A stretch of DNA of 64,000 bases from Rhizobium sp. CCGE 510 (GCF_000292525.1 NZ_AEYF01000045.1:434001-498000), one strand, 5' to 3'. Shown: positions 50,435-59,730, counted from the stretch's first letter. The notes: generated by a model from the letters alone, not told the origin. Translations and numbers: made by a program.

Positions 50435-51628
50435 CTATTTCCTTCCCCAGGTCGAGCGAATATGCGCTTCGATCTCGCCATTGACGAGGTTGAGGGATTC
50501 GAGCGCCCGATCATAGGTTCCGCGGGTGAACTGCGACCGCTCGACTTCGTAGAGTGTCTGCTTGGTGACGCCAGCGTCGGCGACCGCTGTCGACTTCACC
50601 ATGGCGTTGCGGAGCATGCGATTGCCGAAGATTGCCCGCATGAAGCCGGTCATCTGGCTCTGCGGTCCGTCGTTCGGTTCGAACCGCGTCACGAGATAGC
50701 GCATCCAGTCGTAGCTGGTGCGGCCGCCGGCCTTCTCCACCACCGACATCAGCTCACTCGTCATCGTCAGAAACTGCGACATCGACATGACGTCAAGCAT
50801 CTGCGGGTGAACGGTGATCAACACCGAGGTTGCCGCGCAGAGCGCCGACATCGTCAGGAACCCCAGCTGCGGCGGGCAGTCGATGACCACGACATCGTAA
50901 AGACTTTCGATCTCCGTCAGGACCTCGCCGATCCGAGCAAAGAACATCGTTTCCGCCGTGCCCGATGTCATCGCCTTCGGGGTTTCGTGCTCGAATTCCA
51001 TCAATTCGAGATTTCCCGGAATAAGATGCAGATTGGGGGTATAGGTGGCGCGCACAATGTCGGCGATAGGGCGCGGATCGTGATATCGGATCGCCCCGTA
51101 TATGGTTTCGCCCTCTCCGACGTCGAACTCCGGCTGATGACCGAACAGAGCGGACAAAGAGGCTTGCGGGTCGAGGTCGACGGCGAGCACGCGGTAACCC
51201 CTGAGCGCCATGAACTGCGCCAGATGGGCCGCGGTCGTGGTCTTGCCCGAGCCGCCTTTGAAATTCATGACGGAGACGATCTGGAGCTTCTCTCCCGGCC
51301 TGCGGGCCGGCACATATTTCGGCGTTCCGTTTCGCTCGTCAAGAACCCGGCGAATCCGATCCATATCCGTTGCGCTATAGAGCCGCCGTCCGTTTGCCAG
51401 CGGATCGGGGCCATGGCCATCGGCAGCCACCTGCCGCAGATAACCTTCGCCGATGCCGATGAAGGCCGCAGCTTCCGCCGGCGAAAATGTTCTGATGGTC
51501 TTTTGGGAAAGCGGCGGGAAGATTTTTGCCTGATGCTGCTGAAGTTGATAGGACAACTCCTTCGCATCCGTTGCCAGAAGCGAGGGGAGATGCTCTTGAT
51601 CGTCCTGAAGAGCAAGACTCGGCTGCAT
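50435..51628 (-). CDS. repA: Plasmid partition ATPase RepA (ParA family)
   Basis: Walker-type partition ATPase and autorepressor of 397 aa. N-terminal MerR/HTH-like region (FSPAEAAAFIGIGEGYLRQV) that binds the operator, deviant Walker A NFKGGSGKTTTAAHLAQF, ALRGYRVLAVDLDPQASLSA (Walker A') and YDVVVIDCPPQLGFLTMSAL (Walker B). It separates plasmid copies with RepB. First gene of the operon; a perfect 10-bp inverted repeat lies 17 bases upstream of its start. Confidence 0.97.
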   Translation of the reverse strand: MQPSLALQDDQEHLPSLLATDAKELSYQLQQHQAKIFPPLSQKTIRTFSPAEAAAFIGIGEGYLRQVAADGHGPDPLANGRRLYSATDMDRIRRVLDERNGTPKYVPARRPGEKLQIVSVMNFKGGSGKTTTAAHLAQFMALRGYRVLAVDLDPQASLSALFGHQPEFDVGEGETIYGAIRYHDPRPIADIVRATYTPNLHLIPGNLELMEFEHETPKAMTSGTAETMFFARIGEVLTEIESLYDVVVIDCPPQLGFLTMSALCAATSVLITVHPQMLDVMSMSQFLTMTSELMSVVEKAGGRTSYDWMRYLVTRFEPNDGPQSQMTGFMRAIFGNRMLRNAMVKSTAVADAGVTKQTLYEVERSQFTRGTYDRALESLNLVNGEIEAHIRSTWGRK

Positions 51629-51644
51629 GATCTTTTTCCCAAAA

Positions 51645-51685
51645 AACTGCGCAATTTTGAACGAAAGCGCCCCAGTTGCGCAGTT
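51645..51685. promoter_or_regulatory. Inverted repeat upstream of repA (RepA operator candidate)
   Basis: Perfect arms AACTGCGCAA (51645-51654) and TTGCGCAGTT (51676-51685) with a 21-bp spacer. RepA proteins repress their own operon, so this is the natural operator candidate. The rest of the 245-base gap up to the DUF72 gene shows no gene. Confidence 0.6.
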
Positions 51686-51873
51686 ACTATATGCCGCGAT
51701 TCGTGACTGAATTACAAATGCTTAACAAAAAGGCGGGTCGAGGCATGCGAAACGGCTGCGGAAACCTGCCGGTTTTGCGGAGCAATCGGCTGGAATTGGC
51801 GGCTGCCCGAGCTGCAGACGAGCAAGGCCAATGGCCTCGTTGTGCATATGAATTCACCGGCGGCCGTAGCGAT

Positions 51874-52785
51874 TTACACATCACCTAGAAGTCGCGACAG
51901 CATCCTGGCGTTCTTGATGGCGTAAGCGTCTCTGTCATTGTTGAAGTAGGCCCAAACGGTTTTAGCCCCGCTGCTCCTTATCCGGTCGGCCCAGATCGCA
52001 AGCTCGGCTTCGCTATAATCGTGACGGTACCATTGCGTGGTGCCATGGAAGCGAATGTAAATCTCGTCTGCGGTCTTCACCAATTCGTCTGGAAGACGCG
52101 GCCCGCTACATGAACAGAAGATAGCACCGGTCGCCTTGAACTGCCTGAACACCTCATCGTTCCACCAACTTTTGTGGCGGAATTCGACGACGTTCCGGCG
52201 GCACGGATCAAGCTGGCGAAGAACCAGCTGCAGGGTCTCAGGTGAATAGCGGATGCTGGGCGGCAGCTGGAAGAGGAAACACCCCATTCGCTTGCCGAGC
52301 ATGTCGGCGATATAACCGAAATCTCTGATCAACTCGTCGCAGTCTTCGAAACGCCTGACATGGGTAATGAGCTCGCATACCTTGATCGTATAGACGAAAT
52401 CATCGGTCGCCTGGCGAAGCCAGGTTTTCACTGCGGCGAGCGTCGGCCACGAGTAGAACGGAGCGTTCAGCTCGACCGTTTTGAACTCTCGTTCGTAAAA
52501 GGAAAACCATTGATTTCGAGGCGCATCGACCGGGTAGAACAGACCCTGCAAATGCCAGTAATACCAGCCGGAGCAGCCGATATGGACCTTACCCCCAGGT
52601 CCGCCACTGGATATCGCTATGCTTCGATCCTCAGAATGGATCCTGACCTCGTGCATCTTGGCAGCGCGTTCGATGTTCGCCTCGCGCTGCTTCTGACGCC
52701 GCTCCGCTCGCCGCGCCTTCCGTTTCTCCCGCTCATCTATCGACATTTCCGGCACGTCACGGGCCCATGTGTGTGGCGGCTTCAA
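51874..52785 (-). CDS. DUF72 (YecE-like) family protein
   Basis: TIM-barrel protein of 303 aa (or 290 from the ATG at 52746). The first about 45 residues are an Arg/Lys/Glu-rich helix (REKRKARRAERRQKQREANI), then the DUF72 pattern VHIGCSGWYYWHLQGLFYP, FSFYEREFKTVELNAPFYSW, CFLFQLPPSIRYSPETLQL, VEFRHKSWW and TVWAYFNNDRDAYAIKNA. Molecular function is not established. The start is uncertain: a TTG has AGGA four bases upstream, whereas the ATG has only a weak site. Not obviously linked to the rep operon, but commonly seen on rhizobial plasmids. Confidence 0.9.
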   Translation of the reverse strand: MKPPHTWARDVPEMSIDEREKRKARRAERRQKQREANIERAAKMHEVRIHSEDRSIAISSGGPGGKVHIGCSGWYYWHLQGLFYPVDAPRNQWFSFYEREFKTVELNAPFYSWPTLAAVKTWLRQATDDFVYTIKVCELITHVRRFEDCDELIRDFGYIADMLGKRMGCFLFQLPPSIRYSPETLQLVLRQLDPCRRNVVEFRHKSWWNDEVFRQFKATGAIFCSCSGPRLPDELVKTADEIYIRFHGTTQWYRHDYSEAELAIWADRIRSSGAKTVWAYFNNDRDAYAIKNARMLSRLLGDV

Positions 52786-52950
52786 TAATCCTGCGCGTAT
52801 GGCAACCGACCGGCTGGCGGCGGCCTAGATTGCGATTAACGTCGATGGAAATCATCTGTTCCGTGCAGACCGCGGCCAGGCCAGCATGAGATAATATCGT
52901 CGTCACACCACGACCGGACCAATGTTGATCCGGCCGCGGAACCGTACCGC

Positions 52951-53721
52951 TTATTTGTTGGACGCAGCGTCCTCGATGACCTTCGCAACTTTATCGGGAT
53001 GGGAGACCATTACGACGTGCGATGCACCTTTAACCACGACCGTCTCTTTCGAGCCCGCTCTTTCCGCCATCCATGCAAGCGCTGCCGGCGGAATATTTTT
53101 ATCCGCATCGCCGTAGACGAACCAGGAAGGGATATTCTTCCAGCTCGCCGAAGTCGAAGCCTCGCCAAGAGCCTTATCCGTGATCGGACGCTGTGTTGCG
53201 GCCATCAGCTTGCCCTCCGCCTTAGATACATCTGCGGCGAATTGATCGTGAAACTCGCCCTGCTTGATGTACAGGTCCTTTATTCCACCATCCAACAGCA
53301 CCGGTTCGGCAAGGGTCGGTGCGAGCGTGCTTCCTGGAAACTTACCTGAAAGCGCGAGCGCCGTTTCTCCAACATCGGGCGCGAAGGCCGCAACGAAGAC
53401 CAGCGATTTAACGTTTGCGCTGTGTGCTGCCGCCTCGTTGATGACTGCGCCACCGTAGGAGTGACCGACGAGAACAACGTCCGTCTTCAATCCGGCGACC
53501 GCTTTGCGCACGTAATCGCCATCGGAGGTGACGCTTCGAAGCGGATTAGCGACCGCCAACACCGGATATCCATCCTTTTCCAGACGTGTGATCACGCCAT
53601 TCCAACTGGAGGCATCGGCAAATGCGCCATGAACAAGTACGATTGTCGGCTTTTCGGCGGCATGGACATTGGAAAGGCCAGCTGCGGTGATCACAGCGGC
53701 GACGGCAAACATCTTAAACAT
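52951..53721 (-). CDS. Secreted alpha/beta hydrolase
   Basis: Periplasmic alpha/beta hydrolase of 256 aa. Signal peptide MFKMFAVAAVITAAGLSNVH ending in an AxA-type site before EKPTIVLVHGAFADASSWNG. The HG oxyanion motif, nucleophile VLVGHSYGGAVINEAA and catalytic histidine in GASHVVMVSHPDKV are visible; a likely acid is in WFVYGDADKNIPPAAL. It resembles the salicylate-esterase/haloalkane-type EstA group common in soil bacteria. Next to it lies a nearly symmetrical operator-like sequence, but no TetR gene adjoins it. Substrate unknown. Confidence 0.9.
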   Translation of the reverse strand: MFKMFAVAAVITAAGLSNVHAAEKPTIVLVHGAFADASSWNGVITRLEKDGYPVLAVANPLRSVTSDGDYVRKAVAGLKTDVVLVGHSYGGAVINEAAAHSANVKSLVFVAAFAPDVGETALALSGKFPGSTLAPTLAEPVLLDGGIKDLYIKQGEFHDQFAADVSKAEGKLMAATQRPITDKALGEASTSASWKNIPSWFVYGDADKNIPPAALAWMAERAGSKETVVVKGASHVVMVSHPDKVAKVIEDAASNK

Positions 53722-53737
53722 TCCTAATCTCCTTTAT

Positions 53738-53764
53738 ATCGTGTACGATTAAATTATACGCGAT
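53738..53764. promoter_or_regulatory. Imperfect 27-bp palindrome (TetR-type operator candidate)
   Basis: ATCGTGTACGATT (53738-53750) and AATTATACGCGAT (53752-53764) are inverted copies with 11 of 13 positions matching around one central base, 17 bases before the hydrolase start. The shape fits a TetR-family site, yet no TetR gene is in the window. Confidence 0.5.
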
Positions 53765-53983
53765 TGTTCACGAAGACAAGCCTCGACATCCATGTTCACT
53801 TTCATTTGAAAATCCCCTCGTGTTCACGAGGTAACGTCAACTTCGCTCGGTCGGTAAGAAACGTCCAAAGACGGTCGCGCAGCGATGGCGGCGATAGACG
53901 AGGTCGCTCCGAAGTTCCGGGGGGCTCAACGGATTTCGGCGTGGTTTTCGCCACCGGTGAAATGCCACCGATCGCCGGCCGAA

Positions 53984-54736
53984 CTAATCCGCCATCGATT
54001 GGTAGAGCCAGTCGGAGAGCGTCTGCGCCGCCACCCGCGCGGCTGCGTCTGGAAGCAACGCGTCATCGGTCAACTCGACACCAAAATACGATGTAGACGG
54101 ATCTGTTATCACCTGCCGTTCGTCCTCGTTGGCGGCCAGATAGATCCGCGCGACCTCGTCGACACTGAATTGTTCCGGACCGCCGATTTCGACGACACCG
54201 CCCAAAGGAGCAGCGAGGGTCAATTCGGCCAAGAAGGTGGCGACGTCCCCGGCTGCGACCGGCCTCATCAATGCCGGCGGCAGTCGAAAGACGTCGCCCT
54301 GCGCACCGATGTCGATCAATCCATTGATGAACTCGTAAAACTGGGTGGAGCGGAGGATCGTATAGGGGCGATTTGAAGCCCGGATAAGATTTTCCTGCAC
54401 CATTTTCGCGCGAAAATAGTCGCTTTCCACAAGCCGGGGCGTGCCGACGACGGAGAGAGCGAGATAATGCCCGACGCCGGCCCCCGCCGCAGCCGCAAGC
54501 AAATTCTTTGTCGATGCCTTGAAGAAATCCAGTGCCGTGCTGTCGCCGAAGGATGCGGCATTGGTCACATCCACGATGACCTCGTTTCCCGCTATAGCGG
54601 CGTCGAGACCTTTACCGGTAACCGTATCGACGCCAAACGACAGGGATGCGGCCGTGACCTCGTGGCCCGACCGGCGCAGGCTTTCGCTGAGCCGCGTTCC
54701 GATAAGACCGCTTGCTCCCACCACGGTAATTTTCAT
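53984..54736 (-). CDS. NmrA-like NAD(P)-binding protein
   Basis: Atypical short-chain-dehydrogenase (NmrA) family protein of 250 aa. N-terminal Rossmann motif MKITVVGASGLIGTRLSESL; later segments HYLALSVVGTPRLVESDYFR and YTILRSTQFYEFINGL are typical. The classical YxxxK catalytic pair is partly replaced by YFRAKM, so redox activity is possible but not certain; NmrA-type proteins may also sense redox cofactors. Transcribed away from the histidine kinase gene. The 262-base gap behind it holds no gene. Confidence 0.88.
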   Translation of the reverse strand: MKITVVGASGLIGTRLSESLRRSGHEVTAASLSFGVDTVTGKGLDAAIAGNEVIVDVTNAASFGDSTALDFFKASTKNLLAAAAGAGVGHYLALSVVGTPRLVESDYFRAKMVQENLIRASNRPYTILRSTQFYEFINGLIDIGAQGDVFRLPPALMRPVAAGDVATFLAELTLAAPLGGVVEIGGPEQFSVDEVARIYLAANEDERQVITDPSTSYFGVELTDDALLPDAAARVAAQTLSDWLYQSMAD

Positions 54737-54822
54737 GTCAGCATCCTCGGATCGATTGCACCGACAATGACCGGAAAGTCAAAATCCTTCCACCATGCGT
54801 GAGGCTTGGCGCCTTCGCCTTA

Positions 54823-54850
54823 GGTATAGCGGCGCAGACCCAAGGTATAG
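54823..54850. promoter_or_regulatory. Direct repeat upstream of the kinase-regulator operon
   Basis: GGTATAG at 54823-54829 and again at 54844-54850, 21 bp apart start to start, i.e. two helical turns, on the same DNA face. They lie in the 253-base gap between divergent genes and could bind one of the response regulators of the operon. Inference. Confidence 0.35.
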
Positions 54851-54989
54851 GATGACCCACCGAAACGGGAGCAGTCCTCCGGTTCCTCATTCGCGTCGAA
54901 GATCCAGCCTCGGCGCAACGCTACCTCTCCGCGCAATGCATGGATTTCCATGAGTTGCGGCTGTGGTTCCACGGGGTTACGGTTCAATC

Positions 54990-57900
54990 ATGAGCTCGCC
55001 GATCCCGACATCGAAAACGAGTGCTGCACTCCATGCTGACGATCCCCCGGCTTTGTCCGTGCGGCAGGAACGGTTGATGATGAGCGTCTGGTCGCACCGC
55101 CCCCGATTCCTCTATCTCACGCTTTTTTTCGTTGCCTATGTGCTCGCCTGCGGCTTCGCCCAGCTGCTCGCGATCGTGCCGGGAACGGGTATTTCCATCT
55201 GGCCTCCGGCCGGCCTTTTCATCGCGACGCTCATCCTGGTCCCCGGGCGCAGCTGGCCATGGTGGATACTGGGGGGCTGCCTGGCCGAGCTGCTCAGCAA
55301 TGCTCTGTGGTTCTACAGTCCGCTGCCTGCGGCCTTCCTGATGTATGTCGGCAATGCCCTTGAAGCGGTGGTCGCGGCATGGCTGATTAATCGGACCTTG
55401 AAGCGGCCGGCACAGCTGGAAACCTTGCAGGCGGTTCTCGCATTCGTCGTGCTGGGTGCCGGAATTGCGCCGGTCGTGAGCGCTACGGTAGGAAGTGCGA
55501 CGCTTGCCTGGTTTGGCATCCAATCGCAATCCTTCGTGACGGCCTGGCCTCTCTGGTGGATCGGCGATGCAACCGGTGTCCTGATCGTCGCGCCGCTGGC
55601 GCTCGCCGTGGTCCATAACTGGCGCGGCAAGACACGGCTATCGCCCGCGCAGTGGGTGGAGGCATGCGTCCTTGGGTTGATCTTTCTCGGTGTCGCCGCT
55701 CTCTCGCTCAGCGGCTACCTTCCCTTCGCCTACATCATCATGCCACCCCTTCTTTGGGCCGCGGTCCGCTTCGAGTTCAAAGGCGCTGCCATATCGCTCG
55801 TGCTCCTCGCCCTGATCACGGCCGTCTTCACGATAACGGGCGCCAGCCAATCTGTTGGCGACCCCGAGTCCCAGAAACACAAGCAGATCATGCTGCAGCT
55901 TTTTTTGGCCATCTCGGCATTTTCGGCACTGATCGTGGCCGCCATATCCAGGCAACACCAACTGGCCGTGCTCACATTGCGCCAAAGCGTGGAGACGCTG
56001 CGCGAGCGGGAACAGGAGCTCTCGCAACTCGTCGACATGGTTCCGAGCCACGTCTGGCGTCTGTCACCCCGCGGCCAACCCACCTTCTTCAACAGACGAA
56101 TGGTCGATTTCCTCGGTTTCGATGTCGCGGAATCGGACAGGCCGGGCATGAGCCGGCTGGAAGCGGTCATCGAGGCGATCATTCATCCCGATGATGCAGC
56201 CGGCTTCACGGATGCGCTCAACCATTGCCTCGCCACCGGCGAAAACTTCGCCATGCGGTATCGGCTGCGCCGCGCCGACGGCATCTATCACTGGATGTCG
56301 AGCCGCGCTGAGCCGATGCGGGATCAAACAGGAAACATCGTTCAGTGGTATGGTCTTTGCCACGATATCGACGATCAAGTCCGTGCCGAAGAGGCGGTGC
56401 GCCAGAGCGAGCGAGCGCTGCAGCAGATGATCGACGCGGTGCCGGTTCGCGTCTGGAGCGTGGAGCCGGCGAGCGGCACGGTCTATTTCAACAAACGTTA
56501 TCAGGACCATTTCCGCGCCGTCATCACCGATTTCGACGCTCTCGGCGAACCGCGCATTGAAGACCTGCTGCAGCGGTTGATCCATCCCGAAGATGCGCCC
56601 GACGTTCAGCGCACGCTGCGGAACTGTTTCGAAAGCGGCGGCGGCTCCGCGATACGGTTTCGCTGGCGCGAAAAGGACGACGTCTACCGCTGGGCGGAAT
56701 GCAGGGTGGAACCCCGGCGCGATGACGATGGAAAGGTCGTGCAATGGTACGGCGTTTCTCTCGACATCGACGAGGAGGTGCGTGCACTTGAGGCATTGCG
56801 TGATCGCGAGCGCGAACTCTCGCAGCTCGTGGACATGGTTCCGGTCCAGATCAGACGCCTGACACCTGCAGGCGAGCCGGTCTTCTTCAACAAGCGCCTG
56901 ATTGACTTCTTCGGTCTCGACGTCGGCGATATGGATAAGTCGGGTGTGAGCCGTCTGTCGGCTGTCATTCATACCCTCGTGCATCCCGATGATACACCGA
57001 GGCTGCTGGAGACGGTCCACCGGTCGCTTGCCAGCGGCGATCCCTTCTCGATTAAATACCGCATGCGCCGTTTCGACGGAGCCTATCGCTGGGTTGACGG
57101 TCGCGCCGAGCCGTTGCGGGATCACAATGGCGCGATCACGCAGTGGTACGTGATCTCAGTTGATATTGATGATGAGATGCGCGCGCAGGAAGCGTTGCGC
57201 GACCGGGAGCGCGAGCTTTCGCAACTGGTGGACATGGTTCCGAGTCTGCTCTGGCGGCTTGATCCGGAAGGCACTCCGACCTTCTTCAACCAGCGCCTGA
57301 TCGAGTTTCTCGGTCTCGACATCATCGATATGGAAAAGCCGGGTATCACCCGGCTGGGAGCCCTCATCGAGGCCGCCGTCCATCCCGACGATGCAGAGAG
57401 CCTTGCCGAGGCGCTGAGACATTCCTTCGCCACCGGCGAGCGCTTTTCGAAACAATATCGCCTGCGGCGCGCTGATGGCGTCTACCGGTGGGTCAAGGGC
57501 AGCGCCGAGCCGCTGAGGGACGAGAGCGGACGGATCATTCAGTGGTACGGCCTCACGCATGACATTGACGATCAACTTCGTATCGAAGAAGCGTTGCGCG
57601 AGAGGGAACGTTCGCTCTGGCAGATCGTTGAAACGCTGCCGGCAATGATCGATTGCGCAGCGCCCGATGGGGAGCCTGTGTACCGCAACCCTCAGCTCCG
57701 CGACTTCCTTGGATATAAGCTCGAAGAACTTGATGGAACCGGGAAAACCCGGCTGGACGGCACACTCGATGCCGGGGTTCATCCCGACGACGTGGCGGGG
57801 GTCAAAGAGAATTATGCTCATTCATTATCCACCGGCGAGCCCTATGCGCGCAGGCATCGTCTGCGGCGCCATGATGGGGAATATCGCTGGGTCGAGACGC

Positions 57901-58712
57901 GTGCGGCACCGATGCGCAACGCCGAAGGCGTCATCGTCCAGTGGAATGTGATCTGCCTTGACGTCGACAGTGAGGTTCGGACGGAGGAGGATCTGCGGCA
58001 GGCACGAGAGGGGCTTGCACGGGCGAGCCAAGTGGCGAGCCTTGCCGAGCTTTCAGCCTCCATCGCCCACGAGGTGAACCAGCCGCTTGCGGCGGTCGTC
58101 GCCAACTCACATGCCTGTCAGCGCTGGCTCATGGCGGAACCGCCGAATATGGAGCGGGCGCAGAGGACCGTCGAGCGCATCATCCGGGACGCCAACTCGG
58201 CGGCGGATGTCGTCAGTCGCATCCGCGCCCTGTTCAAACAATCCGCAGACCGGAGGGTCTACACGACGCTCGCCGGCGTCGTCGACGAAGCCCGCAATCT
58301 CTTGGCCGACGAAGCGGCGCGGCGGCGCGCCAGGATGGATGTGGAGTTCGATGGCAATCTTCCGCTGATCGCCATCGATCGCGTTCAGATCCAGCAGGTT
58401 CTGATCAATCTCGTCCGCAACGGCATCGAGGCGATGGACACTGTCGCCGGCGACAGGGTGATCGGAATGCGCGTGCGCCATATGGGGAATGCCATTCAGA
58501 CCGAAATCAGCGATCGCGGCCAGGGGATCGAGCTTCCCGAGAAAATGTTCGAACCGTTCTTCACGACCAAGGAAAACGGCATGGGCATGGGTCTGGCGAT
58601 CTGCCGCTCGATCGTCGAGCTGCACGGCGGACGCTTGTGGGCAGAGAAGAACAACCCGCAGGGAGCGACGTTGATCTTCACCTTGCCGATAGAAACGAAG
58701 GCGGCGTCATGA
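54990..58712 (+). CDS. MASE1 hybrid-sensor histidine kinase with five tandem PAS domains
   Basis: Inner-membrane sensor kinase of 1240 aa. About eight N-terminal helices form a MASE1 domain (GTGISIWPPAGLFIATLILV; WWIGDATGVLIVAPLALAVV). Five PAS-PAC units follow at about residues 341, 472, 605, 738 and 870, each about 132 aa (397 bp) and clearly related (ELSQLVDMVP, FFNKRLIDFFGLD, HPDD and QWYG recur). Next come HisKA with the phospho-acceptor His1027 in ASIAHEVNQPLAAVVANSH, and HATPase (LINLVRNGIEAMD, ISDRGQGI, ENGMGMGLAICRSI). No receiver domain. It overlaps the regulator gene by ATGA. Start is uncertain (GTG at 54963 also possible). Stimulus unknown. Confidence 0.93.
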   Translation: MSSPIPTSKTSAALHADDPPALSVRQERLMMSVWSHRPRFLYLTLFFVAYVLACGFAQLLAIVPGTGISIWPPAGLFIATLILVPGRSWPWWILGGCLAELLSNALWFYSPLPAAFLMYVGNALEAVVAAWLINRTLKRPAQLETLQAVLAFVVLGAGIAPVVSATVGSATLAWFGIQSQSFVTAWPLWWIGDATGVLIVAPLALAVVHNWRGKTRLSPAQWVEACVLGLIFLGVAALSLSGYLPFAYIIMPPLLWAAVRFEFKGAAISLVLLALITAVFTITGASQSVGDPESQKHKQIMLQLFLAISAFSALIVAAISRQHQLAVLTLRQSVETLREREQELSQLVDMVPSHVWRLSPRGQPTFFNRRMVDFLGFDVAESDRPGMSRLEAVIEAIIHPDDAAGFTDALNHCLATGENFAMRYRLRRADGIYHWMSSRAEPMRDQTGNIVQWYGLCHDIDDQVRAEEAVRQSERALQQMIDAVPVRVWSVEPASGTVYFNKRYQDHFRAVITDFDALGEPRIEDLLQRLIHPEDAPDVQRTLRNCFESGGGSAIRFRWREKDDVYRWAECRVEPRRDDDGKVVQWYGVSLDIDEEVRALEALRDRERELSQLVDMVPVQIRRLTPAGEPVFFNKRLIDFFGLDVGDMDKSGVSRLSAVIHTLVHPDDTPRLLETVHRSLASGDPFSIKYRMRRFDGAYRWVDGRAEPLRDHNGAITQWYVISVDIDDEMRAQEALRDRERELSQLVDMVPSLLWRLDPEGTPTFFNQRLIEFLGLDIIDMEKPGITRLGALIEAAVHPDDAESLAEALRHSFATGERFSKQYRLRRADGVYRWVKGSAEPLRDESGRIIQWYGLTHDIDDQLRIEEALRERERSLWQIVETLPAMIDCAAPDGEPVYRNPQLRDFLGYKLEELDGTGKTRLDGTLDAGVHPDDVAGVKENYAHSLSTGEPYARRHRLRRHDGEYRWVETRAAPMRNAEGVIVQWNVICLDVDSEVRTEEDLRQAREGLARASQVASLAELSASIAHEVNQPLAAVVANSHACQRWLMAEPPNMERAQRTVERIIRDANSAADVVSRIRALFKQSADRRVYTTLAGVVDEARNLLADEAARRRARMDVEFDGNLPLIAIDRVQIQQVLINLVRNGIEAMDTVAGDRVIGMRVRHMGNAIQTEISDRGQGIELPEKMFEPFFTTKENGMGMGLAICRSIVELHGGRLWAEKNNPQGATLIFTLPIETKAAS

Positions 58713-59350
58713 CGGCCGATGACCATATTGTCTTCATCGTGGATGACGACGGACGTGTCCGGGAGGCGCTCAACGAGCTCATGGACGCGCACGGCATGCG
58801 CGCCATCGCCTTCGAATCCGCCGGCGATTACGTGAGAGCCGACAAGCCTGATGTGGCTGCCTGCCTCATTCTCGATATCGAGCTGCCTGACATCAACGGC
58901 CTCGATCTGCAGAGGCAGATCGCCGACGGCGATCATCCGCCGATCGTCTTCATTACCGGACATGGCGACATCCCCTCCTCCGTGCGCGCGATCAAAAGCG
59001 GCGCCGTGGATTTCCTGACCAAACCGTTCAGTGATGCGGATCTCCTGGCAGCAATCCAGGCGGCGCTCGCCCAAGATCGGGTAAAGAGATCGGAACGCGC
59101 CGAGCTCGATATGCTCAAACGACACTATCTCGACCTGACGCCGCGCGAGCGCGAGGTGCTGCCGCTCGTGGTCAGCGGTCTTCTCAACAAGCAGGCAGCA
59201 GCCGAATTAGGGATCAGCGAGGTCACGCTGCAGATCCATAGAAGAAATGTGATGCAGAAAATGGCGGCGGCGTCGCTCGCCGATCTCGTGCGGATCGCGG
59301 AGAAATTGGAAATACCGATTACCCACTCGCGCCGAGTGGGGGGGAATTGA
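58709..59350 (+). CDS. FixJ-type response regulator 1
   Basis: Two-domain regulator of 213 aa: receiver (IVFIVDDDGRVREALNELMD; phospho-Asp in CLILDIELPDINGLDL; FITGHGDIPSSVRAIKSGAV, then DFLTKPFSD) and C-terminal LuxR/FixJ helix-turn-helix (LTPREREVLPLVVSGLLNKQ, AAAELGISEVTLQIHRRNVM). Cognate partner of the kinase is likely because of the four-base overlap. It should act as a transcription factor on targets not determinable here. Confidence 0.93.
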   Translation: MTADDHIVFIVDDDGRVREALNELMDAHGMRAIAFESAGDYVRADKPDVAACLILDIELPDINGLDLQRQIADGDHPPIVFITGHGDIPSSVRAIKSGAVDFLTKPFSDADLLAAIQAALAQDRVKRSERAELDMLKRHYLDLTPREREVLPLVVSGLLNKQAAAELGISEVTLQIHRRNVMQKMAAASLADLVRIAEKLEIPITHSRRVGGN

Positions 59351-59352
59351 AC

Positions 59353-59730
59353 ATGAACGAGATAAGACATGTCGTCGCAATTGTCGATGACGATCCAAGA
59401 CTGCTGGAATCGATGGGCGACCTGCTGGAATCGGCGGGTTATGTGGCCCGCGGCTTCCCGTCGGCGGGCTCGCTGCTCGTCAGCGGACTGTCGGACCTTG
59501 ATGTGCTCATCACCGATATCGGAATGCCCGGCATCGACGGCTTCGAGCTTCGTGACCTGGTGAGAAAATCACGTCCCGAGTTGCCGGTATTCCTGATCAC
59601 GGGCCGCCACGAGATCGCGGATCAGGGCCGCGCTCAGGGAGGCGGTGGATTCTTCCGCAAGCCCTTCGATGCCCAGGCGCTGCTGGCGGCTATCGCCAAT
59701 GCTTTACACCAATCGAGAAATGGAGGGTAA
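59353..59730 (+). CDS. Single-domain response regulator (receiver only)
   Basis: Stand-alone receiver of 125 aa: VVAIVDDDPRLLESMGDLLE, phospho-Asp in VLITDIGMPGIDGFELR and FRKPFDAQALL. The usual threonine/alanine switch region reads FLITGRHEIADQGRAQGGGG, altered compared with regulator 1. No output domain, so it may be a phosphate sink, a competitor or a shuttle for the kinase. Start ATG nine bases after a G run; a TTG just upstream overlaps the previous stop. Confidence 0.9.
   Translation: MNEIRHVVAIVDDDPRLLESMGDLLESAGYVARGFPSAGSLLVSGLSDLDVLITDIGMPGIDGFELRDLVRKSRPELPVFLITGRHEIADQGRAQGGGGFFRKPFDAQALLAAIANALHQSRNGG

Noticed and set aside
49958..51706. 582-codon plus-strand frame opposite repA and repB
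   Set aside because: Antisense to two essential plasmid genes and rich in Arg/His without domains.
47849..51873. parS partition site of the GTT-N4-GC-N4-AAC type
   Set aside because: I scanned the rep region by eye and found no convincing match; a motif scan could still find a degenerate site.
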